A DNA stretch of 29,135 bases, from positions 1-29,135 of the forward strand of contig JANTQF010000409.1 of the NCBI GenBank assembly GCA_032988165.1. The letters run 5' to 3'. The notes beneath the pieces were generated by a model, which was not told where the DNA came from, searched no databases, and saw only the letters and a list, made by a program, of their open reading frames with translations. Positions 1 to 9,665 of the stretch are shown here, piece by piece. The position numbers were made by a program, and so were the translations under genes. Numbering within the stretch: the stretch's first letter is position 1; every line of letters starts with the position of its first letter. The stretch is from Emmonsiellopsis sp. PD_33 (taxonomy: Eukaryota > Ascomycota > Eurotiomycetes > Onygenales > Ajellomycetaceae).

Positions 1-144
1 GACTGGGTAGAGCTCTGTGTTCACATCGAGGGTGAAGGTGGTTAGCTGGTCGGTGGAGGTGCAGCTAATGCGCGCGACGCGGTCGTATTTTTGCGCATTG
101 ATCGCGGTGATGGTGAAGGTGTCTTCGTATCGTTCGGAGGACTT
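1..144 (-). CDS. rpb8: RNA polymerase I/II/III shared subunit Rpb8 (RPABC3), partial: N-terminal exon piece
   Basis: The minus strand reads an uninterrupted coding frame from about 144 down to the window edge, including Glu-Asp-Thr-Phe-Thr-Ile-Thr, then Lys-Tyr-Asp-Arg-Val-Ala-Arg-Ile, then Thr-Leu-Asp-Val-Asn-Thr-Glu-Leu-Tyr-Pro. This matches the start of Rpb8, the small OB-fold subunit shared by nuclear RNA polymerases I, II and III (yeast has Tyr-Asn-Lys-Val-Cys-Arg-Ile and Thr-Leu-Asp-Ile-Asn-Val-Glu-Leu-Phe-Pro at the same places). The rest of the protein lies left of position 1. An in-frame TAG sits at 147-145, so this exon must begin at or just after it. Several AG dinucleotides at about 145-155 could be the 3' splice site, and a very short first exon is expected further right (145-300) but I could not place it. 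Recognised from memory of the family, not by a search. Confidence 0.85.
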
Positions 145-659
145 CTACTCTACCTGGAGGGACCATATAAAAAGCTCAGCCCGCTTAGGATTGACTATAT
201 CTACCTTCTAATTAAGAAATGAGGATCTTGTTTTACGAGAATTGTGTGATATTCAGCAGCTTTCACAACCTATTACCACCAGGACATGCGCATCAACCGG
301 CATAATGAGAGGTGCCAGGATGAATTGGGCCAGGATATAAAGTGGGACAGGTCAAAAAATCCGGAGAATTCTTGTTTTTTTTTTAATATCTAGAAAATGG
401 GGCATTTAGCGTCGGCGTTTCTCTCTCTCATATGCGATTCCATTAATCCCGAAAGATGGCTTTTGAGAATAAGCCAGAAATGTGTGTATCCTAGTTCAAA
501 CAGAGCAAAAATTCTAAACCAATCGGGCAAAGCAAGACAAGACAAGAAACATCAGGGGGCATAACATGATAAAGAAAGTAAAACAGCAAAGTCAGCCAAA
601 GCAAGACAAATCGAGGGAGTAAATCGCGAAGCTAAAACAGACAGAGAACGAAACACTGC
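145..659. other. Intergenic region: rpb8 5' end and Nudix gene 3' end
   Basis: This stretch should hold the unresolved first exon, first intron and promoter of rpb8 (transcribed leftwards) and the 3' UTR of the Nudix gene. It contains a T-run near 374-383 and A-rich, purine-rich sequence at 530-650. ATG triplets on the minus strand near 166, 286, 292 and 303 are candidate rpb8 starts, but none joins cleanly to the 144 exon by eye. The plus-strand frame at 17-211 lies over the antisense of rpb8 and is not a gene. Confidence 0.5.
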
Positions 660-1761
660 TCAATATCTGCTAACATCCGGGTACCGAAGGCGACGATGCA
701 TTCTCGCCGAAATCTCCATGTACTCTGGCTCGTTGTCCGGCGTGATGAAGCCATGTCGCATAAGGAAGTCGATCATCACCGTAGCAGAATTCGCCTTGAA
801 CTTGTTTGCTTTCAGGTTCGTCATGACTTCCTCGATGGTCATCAGGGTAAACCCCCCCACCTCGCCGTCGTTTACTTCTGGGGCCTTTGTGATCTCCATA
901 TCGTAGTTGAACTCGCACTCCGGCTGTAGTAGTCCCACCTCTCCGCCTGGCTGGGCCATCTCATCTCGTACATATATGTATGTGAGGCAGCCGATGGGGG
1001 CCGCAAGTTTGGCCGCTTCGTCCTTGGAAATGTCCGCTTCCTCACTGGCTTCCTTGAACATACATGCGGAAATATATTGCGGTCCCTCCGAGCCTTTTAT
1101 CAGTTCGACGCCCAGGCCACCGGCAGAAACGTTGTCCAACATCCCTGGGAAGGTCTGTTTAGTTTCCGCGCGGTGCGGAATCCAGATTTTCCAGTCGTCT
1201 TTCGAGCCGCCTTCTGTCGTTACGTAGCCGGTCATATGGACGCCGTATGTCGGGACCCCAAACAGACAAGATGCTGAGCGCTCGATTTCGGCGATCATCT
1301 TGTTCTCCTTTGTCCCCATTCTGCAGATGGGATAATTCTCCCCGCGCCAGCACTTGCCCTTTAAGACCTCATAAAGACCTTTTTCTCGGGCAGCCCGTAG
1401 AAAACCGTTGATAACTTCGCCCCGTTCTACTGGCGATGCATCGGGCGCCGTCATCAGAGTCAACGTGCGCTTCGTATGGTCGACGGCAAACTTGTGAGCC
1501 TTCAAAGTTTCATCGTCGACCTTCTTAAGTTGGTCTTCACGGAAATACCCAAAGATGTCATTAAAAGGGTTGATCTTGAAGGTATAGAAGGGTTCAAGGA
1601 ACTTCTTATATTCCTCTATGCCATCTTCAAGGTACGGAAAGCTGGATGGTATCGTCAGTTGGCTGGTCCTAGGGGTATCATTTCTCGTTGAAGGGAGGGG
1701 CAATAACACCATACCTATCACACTTCTTGACGATGTCAAGGATGGAATATTCGCCGCTCAT
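660..1761 (-). CDS. Nudix hydrolase, Tnr3/YJR142W type (DUF4743), two exons
   Basis: Spliced product of 342 residues: exon 1 is 1761-1715, intron 1714-1642 (73 nt, GTATGG...CCAG with a CTGAC branch site), exon 2 1641-660. The junction gives Lys-Lys-Cys-Asp-Ser-Phe-Pro-Tyr-Leu, the expected N-terminus. Read without splicing, the frame would open with 17 unrelated residues. Residues 1-150 form the family's N-terminal (DUF4743) domain. Residues 167-191 hold the hallmark run Trp-Ile-Pro-His-Arg...Thr-Lys-Gln-Thr-Phe-Pro-Gly-Met-Leu-Asp-Asn...Gly-Gly. The Nudix helix follows at about 212-220 (Lys-Glu-Ala-Ser-Glu-Glu-Ala-Asp-Ile), with the metal-binding Glu-Glu pair at 216-217. Family members are linked to hydrolysis of damaged (oxo/oxy) thiamine diphosphate; in fission yeast the domain is fused to thiamine pyrophosphokinase, but no kinase domain is present here. 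Oddity: the stretch between Gly-Gly and the Nudix helix is about eight residues longer than I expect, and the usual Gly-Glu is replaced by Pro-Gln. The substrate is inferred. Confidence 0.9.
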
Positions 1762-2590
1762 TGTGTATGAATGGACTGGAAGTCAGGGATAGATTTGTTT
1801 GATGGCGTAAATAATGATGTTTGACTGAGAAGTCGAGTTGTTTGATGGTTGCTGGCTGTGGGTTGTTGGTCTGGATCTGTGGTTTGCAAAATATTTTTTT
1901 GTTGGCAGATTTGACGGGGTTTTTATAATGATTGCTGCAAGGCACTTTCGAGGCTCACACCGCGAATGGCTTTTCTATGTCACTCTGGTCTTTCTTTGTG
2001 GGATTCACCTACCGGATATTACAGAGTGGAGGTGACATATTGTGGATGGCACATGGCCCATCCCGTCTGAAGAACTGTGAATGGATTTCAAACTGCTTGG
2101 ATTTCATTCTATGCAGGATGACGCCAGTTGGGCCGGATGAAGAAACTTGGGCGCTATTTGCCTTCTCCTACTGCTAACATTACACTATGCATCAGATATC
2201 TCAAACTGGCAAACAAAAGGAAGCAGAAACCATCGTCAGAGAGATAGTGGCTTCACCAGCCACAGGGTACAATTCCCGGTTGTCTACTGGTCTGTGCCGG
2301 CATTTTGAACCCCTGTGCCACCAAGCAAAGCTATCAACTAACGACATGATCTGACGTAGCTAAATCAAGGCTCCTCCTGATGGCGGTGCGCGCTAACTCC
2401 CCCCTTGCCTCCTCTCAACAAAGGACCAAGCTGCCAATGGTAGGACAAAGGGCAGGGGAGGATGAGTCTGATGCCCAATGGCAGAGAAGATTCTGGGCCG
2501 GGTTAAGCCACAGTTGAAGTCACACGTAAAGCACAGCCTCACTATTAAAGCTGGCCAGGGATCCATCAAGGAATTAACTGGCTGGTCGCC
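1762..2590. promoter_or_regulatory. Left half of the split divergent promoter region (Nudix side)
   Basis: These 829 bases lie between the Nudix start codon and the TTA target site of the composite transposon. Base composition is normal, with CG present. No convincing coding frame is seen; short frames at 1736-1945, 1838-2035 and 1932-2177 have no recognisable content and overlap in both directions. CCAAT pentamers occur in the sense orientation near 2434 and 2474. Before the transposon arrived this was joined to 22774-23362, making one region of about 1.4 kb between the divergent Nudix and Hikeshi genes. Confidence 0.6.
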
Positions 2591-2593
2591 TTA
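2591..2593. repeat. Target-site duplication TTA, left copy
   Basis: TTA immediately precedes the left terminal inverted repeat and is repeated at 22771-22773 immediately after the right one. A 3-bp TTA/TAA duplication is diagnostic of the PIF/Harbinger superfamily when it borders matching inverted repeats, as it does here. Confidence 0.85.
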
Positions 2594-2626
2594 GGGCCTG
2601 TTTACTAACCTGGATTGATTTGTTCT
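2594..2626 (+). repeat. Harbinger terminal inverted repeat, left
   Basis: Begins GGGCCTGTTTACTAACC. Against the reverse complement of 22738-22770 it matches 16 of the first 17 bases and 25 of 33 overall; most of the mismatches are C/T or G/A. The GGGCCTGTTT start resembles termini of known PIF/Harbinger elements. Confidence 0.85.
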
Positions 2627-3299
2627 TTCAGATTGAATTGTTCTGAAAAGATCTGAAAATTAGCATAAACAGTTCTAAATTGGCCTTATGTTTACTGAAA
2701 TCCAGATCTTTTGTAATAAATAGTGGGGCAGAGTGTATCACTCTGAGATTTAGAGTTTAATGAAGATCAATTACCTGAATAGAAAGATCAGAGTAAAATC
2801 TTTTTGATTTAGAGTTAAACTTAGTTTAAAATGATCTCATATCATAGTATTTCTATAAAAATCAAGATAGAGGATATTAATAATAATTCTGAAAACTTAT
2901 AATATAATGTAGATAGTTAGGATAAGACTGTATATAAATATTAACAACTTATTCATAAAATAATATATAAAATTATAGTGAGAGTTATAAATTACATATC
3001 AAGCAATTAGCATATTATATATACTGATGAATTCTACAGTAAAAATTTTATGAATAAACTACTAGATTCTCTCATCTATTTCTAATAGATTTAAAATCTC
3101 ATTTAAATGTAATAGAAAACATTCAAAGCACTTATTAACTAACTGTAAATTAATTCAGATATATACAAATCTGATTGACTGACCACTATGACACTTAAAG
3201 AGAAAGTGTTAATATATATATATATTATAATATAGAGGATAATATATTAGAATGCTATAGAGACTTTCTAATATTTATTAGCTACTATCTTTAAGTTTA

Positions 3300-3556
3300 T
3301 AATATCTAATATCAGGATGTTAAGGAAATACTCACTAAATTATATAGAGTTTTTCATAAAGTTCTTAAAGGTCCATACCTTCTATATGAAAAGGTTGTTA
3401 GGATCCTACCACCTAAGTACTATATACAGTAAGAAAGTCTTAGAATGAAATCTAACATAATAGCCATTCTTTAAAGGCTGTATAGAAGCATTAAATGAAA
3501 CATACTTATCTCTCTCTATACTAATAAGACATTAAGATTTATAGTATAATAGAAAA
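3300..3556 (+). pseudogene. Harbinger DDE transposase, 5' fragment
   Basis: The plus strand encodes a Phe-His-Lys-Val-Leu-Lys stretch at 3352-3369 and Val-Val-Arg near 3392-3402, resembling the helix-turn-helix and following helix upstream of the Harbinger DDE domain. After a frame shift near 3405-3420 it continues Phe-Phe-Lys-Gly-Cys-Ile-Glu-Ala-Leu-Asn-Glu-Thr-Tyr. The family signature here is Gly-Cys-Ile-Gly-Ala-(Ile/Leu)-Asp-Gly-Thr-His; every difference (G to E, D to N, G to E, H to Y) is a single G-to-A or C-to-T change, and the first catalytic Asp is lost. Stop codons TGA, TAA and TAG lie in frame. The fragment ends at Tyr-Asn-Arg-Lys, where retrotransposon E3 is inserted. The true N-terminus, left of about 3300, is too decayed to place. 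Confidence 0.8.
3552..3556. repeat. E3 target-site duplication GAAAA, left copy
   Basis: GAAAA precedes the E3 5' LTR (TGTGAAA...) and is repeated exactly at 20238-20242, directly after the E3 3' LTR. Five-base duplications are typical of Ty3/gypsy integration. Confidence 0.9.
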
Positions 3557-3810
3557 TGTGAAAAGCTACATCTTTATACTCTATATCTATAGCTTGCCTA
3601 AACTTTACCTAATCTCTGACTACCCAATTAGATGCCTCTGACTGAGTCTTTATATGAATGTTTATTTGCTCTGACCTCATGTAATTCCCTTCTATTTATA
3701 TTGCATGATTTTATGATTTCTTTTCCTTTTTCCTTTCTTTCTTTAATGATTATAATTTTGATTCTAGTATATAGCTTGCATGATCTACTTATCAGAGCAT
3801 ATCTATTATA
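3557..3810 (+). repeat. E3 5' LTR
   Basis: 254 bp, begins TGTGAAAAGC; the expected terminal ...TTACA reads TTATA here. Same length and co-linear with the other five LTRs of this window. The short frame inside it (3632-3841) recurs in the other LTRs and is not a gene. Confidence 0.92.
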
Positions 3811-4109
3811 TTTTATAATTACTTACTTGATCTCTTCTTAGAGATTCTTATTATATTTACCCTCTAAATATAATTTATATGTATAGTAGATTCTTTTAAA
3901 TATAATCTATGTGTACAGCAAACTCTTTTGAAATCTGAAATACAACTTACTTAGCTCAGCTCTACTAGATAATGTGTCAGTAAAAGGCCTTAAAGCCCTA
4001 ATAATTTATATTAATATTTTATGAGATTTTCCTCTGAACTTTCTGAATTCTCTGAACTCTCTGAATCTAAATAATCTTTTGAATTCATTATAAATATGAA
4101 CTCTCTATG
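3811..4109 (+). pseudogene. E3 leader and start of gag, broken by E1
   Basis: This is the post-LTR leader of E3, carrying at 4028-4085 a run of short CTCTGAA(C/T)TT-like micro-repeats also seen in E1 and E2. It ends with CTATG (4105-4109), the left target duplication of E1, and resumes at 9666. I see no match to a tRNA-primed binding site directly after the LTR, although C-to-T decay may hide one. Confidence 0.75.
4105..4109. repeat. E1 target-site duplication CTATG, left copy
   Basis: CTATG at 4105-4109 is repeated exactly at 9661-9665, directly outside the two E1 LTRs. Confidence 0.92.
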
Positions 4110-4363
4110 TGTAATGGGTGCACTCCAATAAGCAGATCATGTGAGCTATATGCTAGAATCAAGATTGTAATCACTAGAGAAAGGAAGGAAAAAGGAAAAG
4201 AAATTATGAGATTGTGTGATATAAATAGAAGGGGATTATGTGAGGTTAGAGTAGATAAATGTTCATATAAAGACCCAGTTAGAGATATCCAATTAGACAG
4301 TTGGAGATTGAGTGAAGTTTGGGCAAGCTATAGATGTAGAGTATAAAGGTATAGCTCTTCACA
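4110..4363 (-). repeat. E1 3' LTR
   Basis: 254 bp. On the minus strand it begins TGTGAAGAGC and ends CCCATTACA, the TG...CA ends expected of an LTR. The plus-strand frame at 4107-4346 is a by-product of this LTR. Confidence 0.93.
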
Positions 4364-7300
4364 TTATCCCCTCCTACTTGATTTTAGAGGGTGGGTGGGA
4401 GGGTTTGGAGAATTGGGTGTAGCATGGTATGAGTAGAGTCTTATTGGATAGATGTAATTCTTTGTAACAGGTAAGTATAGTAGTATCCTGCAGGGTAGAG
4501 GTTAATTTCCATGAAGGGGTCTTATATTTAAGTCACTTCATCAGGTACTGAAATCCTCATTTATGATAGTAGCAGTTGAGAATAGCTTTAATCTCATATT
4601 CTACCTCATTATCTTCCCTGATAATATTAGGTAGATACTAGTTGATGATCTCTTGCAAGGAGAATAGATTAGTAGAGGTCTTGCAGAGCAGGTTTATATA
4701 AAATACATTGTAGATCCCAGGTGGTATGTCAAGGTGATAGTTATGACTTCTCAGGACTTTAATGATAGTGTACTTAGCATATTAATAGTTAAGTGTGTAA
4801 GACAGGTAATTAGTCATGATGTTTCAGAGGTCTAGCTAGACCTTATTACTCATCTTATAGCATTTAGTAGGATTTCAGTGAGTATTTATATGATTCTATT
4901 AGTTCTGCTGAGTACTAGCCATGAAGGATTCAGCCCATTTGTAGGCTTACTGAAGTTTTAAGATGATGATGTTCACAATTTGGATTAAATTGTGAGATGA
5001 AGTGGAAGGTTCAGATAATTTAGTGAGGTTAAGAACTTTAAGGTTATAATCATATGAGAGGAAAAATAGGTTAATATTAGTGCTAATAGTATTATAATTA
5101 TTAATTGTAAGTTTAGCATGCAGGAGGAGTTCATTCCAGTCATTCTGAGCATAAGAATAGAACTTTTAGAGGTAGTTCTTAATTATCTAGATTATACATT
5201 TAGTGCTGCTATTAGTTTCAGAATGATAGGCAGTTAAGAAGTATTAGAAGATCTTAAGGAGCTAATAGATTTAAGTTCAGATAGCTCCAATAAACTAGGT
5301 TCTACAGTCTAAGATAATTGTACAGGGCAAATCATACTAACAATGAAATAAACTTTAGAGGAAGGCTTTAACCACTGCAGGTACATTCATCTTCACACAG
5401 GGTTTAAGGATAATATCTTTACTAAGATGATTAATAATAATAAGAATATTCTTACAATTATTACTCATAGAGAGATCTACTGCAAAATCAATGATAACAT
5501 CACACTAGATATATTTAGAGATTGAAAGAGATTTAAGTAGACCTTAATAGTAGTCCTGCTAGGTAATAATAGATCAGTAGATGTTGTAGTTCTAGATGAA
5601 CTATCAGATACTCTAAGATATATTAAGCTAGTAGAAATCTTAGAATAAAATTTAGTAAAGTACTTCATAGCTTAAATAACTGATTATCAGAGAATTATGA
5701 GTTTCTTGTATGATTTAGATGTACAACAGTTCTGAGTTAGAAATCTACCACCTCTCCTAGAAGTGTAATTAGAAGTCAGAGTCTATAAAGTATTTAGTGA
5801 TGTCAATATAAGCTTAGAGTTCAGATAGAAAACAGCAAGCTTTATCTCAGATGACCTAAGTCATCATCTGAAGGCATTCATTGGAGATAGTAGTAGTATC
5901 CCAGAATTCCTAAAGCAGAAATAAGGTAGTTATAATTAACAGGGTAATGAGTAAGATATATATTACTCTGTGCAGTATTGCTTCAGATTCTTTAAGAATC
6001 TATAAATTTAGTAGTCTCTATTTGTGGTTTACTCAGCAGGCATTAGAGTCTTTAGAAGACATATTTTATTCACATCAGGAGAAGGTATCAGCCATGGAGT
6101 TCTCTGTGCCAGGGTAGTAATGAATCATAAAATGAAAGTAGCTGAGAAATTCAGCTCAGTGCATCTAACATTTAGAGAGTTTATAGGTCATTATGAAATA
6201 TCAGAGATTCTTATGATCTGTAATGATTTCAAAGTCTTTCATACTGCAGAGTTTGAAGTTCTATTCCTCTAGATATTAAATGATGATAAGGAGTTTCTTG
6301 TCATAAATCTCATAGTTAGCTTTAGCAGAGCTGAGCTTCTTAGATATAAATATATAGAATCACAGGATGTCTTTATTATCTCATTGCATGAGAGCACTGC
6401 CTGTAATGTAACTAGAAGAGTCTGTTTCAACCACTATTAGATAGTTAGAGTTAAATGTAATGAGCATCAGAATGAAGATGAATATCTATTTAAGATATAT
6501 AAATACCTTATCTACTTCCTTAGACCATTGAAACTGCTGATCTTTATGTGTGAGATCAGTCAGTAGTTAGATGATATCAGAAAAATCTCAAATGAAATAT
6601 TAGTAGAAATTTATAAATCCTAGGAAGTCTCACATACCTTTTATGATTATAGAAGCCTCTCATTTAAGAATAGTAATAATCTTCTTGGGGTCCATATGGA
6701 CTCCCTTTCCTGCCTCTATAATGAAGCTGAGGTAGATTGTCTTTTAAACTTTAAAGATAGATTTATTAATGTCAATTGAGAGATCATATTTATAAAGATA
6801 GATAAGGACTTTTCAGATGTACTCTTAATGCTACTTATAGGATCCATCAGTGAAAATGAGGATGTTATTAAGGTAGGTAGAAGTAAATTCATCTAAATAG
6901 TTTTATAAGGCCCAGTTGATATATTTCTGGAAGGTGTTTGAGATGTTTATAAGGTTAAAGAGAGTAACTATCCATTCAAATAGATTATATCTCATGCAGA
7001 AGGTGGTTAGCTATTTATCTCCTTCTGCAATTTAGATCTTATAGAATACAGAAATGACATTTAGCTTTATGAATTACTTGGCTCAGTCAATCTATTTGAG
7101 AGTCTCATTGATTAATAGTAGTAAGTAATGATCTTTTCAGATGAGGTAGTTGAGGCCCTAATAATCAACACAGAACTGAAGGCCTCTACCTGGCTTTTTT
7201 ATAAAGAGTATGGGTGTGTCTATAGATGAATTGCTAACTCAGATGAAACCCTTATCCAAAAGGTCATTAAGGGTCTTATGAAGTACAAGTAGTTCATTAT

Positions 7301-9406
7301 GTGACATATTGTATAGTAATCTTCAGGGCAGCTGAGAGTCTTTACCATCTATCTTCTTAAGTTTAATATAGTAATTATGCACACCATGGAATGATAGGAG
7401 CTTCTCAGTGACCTTATAATTAAAAATATTGAGAAATTCATGATATTATAGAGGGAGAACTGTCACAGGGTCAGTCTTCAGCTTCTTAGAGAGTTATGAG
7501 AAAGCCTTCTCTATGTTAGCTATACTAACAGTGAAGATTTCAATGAGAGGTTGGAACTTAAATTTCTGATTGTAGCTTTAGAGGAGGTTATAGATATTAA
7601 TAGAGATTTAGTAAAAGTTAATAGTCTTATGAACATTTTTTTCAGAGATATAGATACCTCTAGAGAATATAACACATTAATTGTGAGCATCAATGAGAGC
7701 TTGATGTTTAGATAGCTATAATAGATCTAGCATGAAGTCATACAGGAGATTCTCAATCTCATATGTATAGGTATTTTCTTGGAGAAATCTGCTAATATTA
7801 ACATCAAGCTTCACCATATTTTGTATAAAGCTGCCTGTATCACCATTGACACCTTCAATCTTTTGAGAGTTAATCAGAATATACAGAAGATTATAATAGT
7901 TAATCATGTAAGAGTAAATCATTAAATAGTAACAGCAACCACTATCCACTATAGCATTCATATTAAAAAAATGATTAACTACAGTAGGTATAAGAATCAC
8001 TAAAATAGTCATTTTCTTCTCAAAGGTCTTTCTATCTAACTCTGAGAGCTTTTACTTGTAATTTCATATAGAAGCTAGTCTTTTCCCAAGTCTGACTTAG
8101 CATCTTTAAAGTCTTTCTCCTCTTCAGGCTTGATTTGTATGTTTGCAGACTGTATAGGCAGTTTCAGGGGAATATAGGTTCCACAGCAGTTAGTAGCTCT
8201 GTACCTAGATTTATCATAGTTGATGTAGACACCTCAGGTGTAGTGGTTAATAATAATAGCAGTAATCATATTTAGAATATAGAATGCATTTATGTGAGTA
8301 GGCCCTATAGGCATCCAGTTCATAGCATTTAAATTCTTCAGTAGAGAGATCTTAAGGAAGGCCTCTCTAGAGGTAGTAGAGATATCACCATAAATTTAGC
8401 CTTGAATGGTCTTAATCTCAGACAGGTTGTTCTCTATATCATGAAGCTTCATATAATATTCAAGGTATGTGAGGGGTTCAATGAAGGTAACAGTCTACTA
8501 CAGAAGTTTAAACTTAATAGCCTTTTTAAGTAGGGCCTTCTTGATAGTGTCATCCCACAGCTGGCTACTAACTTCCAGAATCTTCTGATCAAATCTCAGA
8601 AGAAAGGTAGAGAGTAAATTGATTTTCTAGCAAACACTGTGCAGCTAGGTTAGGGCCTTTTAGGCCACTAAAGGGTCAGAGAAAAGGATGTTAAGCTGGT
8701 CAAAAATGATATTAGAGGTTATAGAAATGAGTTTAGTATTAGCCTTCATCTAAAGGTGAAATTGAGTAATAGTAGTGTCAGAGAGTTAGATATAGATATA
8801 CTAGGCCTGATTAGTAGGAGATCTAATCATAAGACCATTCAAAGTAATTTTAGTCTTCACACTGAGGTGTCAGGCAGGGTATTTAGAGACTTATTTGCCT
8901 GTGAATTTCTCAAGGGTGGTAAGCCTTTCTTTTGGGCATCTCAGGAAGTCCTCAAAAGGAGTAATCAGATAAGTAAGAGTTAGAATAGAAGCTGAAGTTG
9001 ATATGAGCATATAATTTTATTCAGCAATGAGGTTGATCTTATTTGCAAGCTGTTGAATGAAGTTTTAGAATTCAGTATTAGAGCCCTAAGAAGGGGTGCT
9101 GTCTTCATGTGGAGAGTCCATATTCATAATGAATTCAAAAGATTGTTTGAATTCAGAGAGTTCAAAGGATTTGGAAAGTTCAGAGGAAAATCTCATGAAA
9201 TATCAATACAGACCATTAAGGCTTTGAGGTCTTTTACTGACACATCATCTAGCAGAGCTGAGCTGAGCAAGTTGTATTTTGAATTTCAGAAGAGTTTACT
9301 ATACACACAGGTTGTATTCAGAAGAATCTACTATACATGTAAATCATATTTGAAGGGTGAATATAATGAGGATCTCTAAGAAGAGATTAAGTGAGTAATT
9401 ATAAAA
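4364..9406 (-). pseudogene. E1 gag-pol relic (gag, protease, RT, RNase H, integrase, chromodomain)
   Basis: Minus strand, from right to left. Gag-like region about 9200-8050, unrecognisable in detail. Retropepsin at about 8010-7720 with the active-site triad Asp-Ser-Gly intact (codons 7946-7938). Reverse transcriptase about 7500-6600, with a readable Phe-(Ile/Thr)-Lys-Lys-Pro-Gly-Arg-Gly near 7215-7180. Its Tyr-Leu-Asp-Asp box reads Tyr-Leu-Asn-Asn at 6875-6864, so both catalytic Asp are lost by G-to-A change. RNase H is about 6300-5950, integrase about 5800-4800, and a chromodomain-like end about 4620-4490. The longest open stretches (7716-8012, 98 codons; 9053-9379 on the other strand) are remnants or chance. 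Not functional. Confidence 0.85.
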
Positions 9407-9660
9407 TGTAATGGGTGTGCTCTGATAAGTAGATCATGTAAGCTATATATTAGAATTAAGATTATAATCATTAGAGAAAGGAAGGAAAAAGGAAAAGGAA
9501 TTGTGAGATTATACAATATAAATAGAAGGGGATTATGTGAGGTTGAAGTGAATAAACATTCATATGAAGGCCTGGTTGGAGGCATCTGATTAAGCAGTTA
9601 GAGATTAAATAAAGTTTGGGCAAGCTATAGATGTAGGGTATAAGAGTGTAGCCTTTCACA
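9407..9660 (-). repeat. E1 5' LTR
   Basis: 254 bp, partner of 4110-4363. Minus-strand start TGTGAAAGGC, end CCCATTACA. Short frames at 9376-9585 and 9471-9677 lie in it and are not genes. Confidence 0.93.
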
Positions 9661-9665
9661 CTATG
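9661..9665. repeat. E1 target-site duplication CTATG, right copy
   Basis: Second exact copy of the E1 duplication; E3 resumes at 9666. Confidence 0.92.

Larger units (their letters stand above)
4110..9660 (-). mobile_element. Ty3/gypsy chromovirus copy E1, nested in E3, reverse orientation
   Basis: 5551 bp, bounded by 254-bp LTRs at 4110-4363 and 9407-9660, with perfect CTATG target duplications. Coding runs on the minus strand: 5' LTR at the right, 3' LTR at the left, so it is antisense to E3, into which it inserted near the start of gag. A purine-rich tract (minus-strand AGTAGGAGGGGATAA, 4378-4364) sits exactly where the polypurine tract should be, just upstream of the 3' LTR. The two LTRs differ at about 44 of 254 positions by my hand alignment; all differences are transitions and there are no gaps. 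Confidence 0.95.

Noticed and set aside
696..1691. Plus-strand frames (696-929, 907-1227, 1476-1691)
   Set aside because: Antisense shadows of the Nudix gene.
3811..3830. A tRNA primer-binding site after the E3 5' LTR
   Set aside because: The sequence after the LTR in all three copies (TTTTRTAATTACTYRCTT) does not match a tRNA 3' end that I recognise; self-priming as in Tf1 is possible but cannot be shown here.
7716..8012. 98-residue minus-strand frame with Asp-Ser-Gly as a stand-alone gene
   Set aside because: It is the least damaged piece of the E1 retropepsin, in line with gag and reverse transcriptase of the same element.
9053..9379. 108-residue plus-strand frame as a gene
   Set aside because: It is antisense to the E1 gag and leader and has no matching open frame at the equivalent place in E2 or E3.
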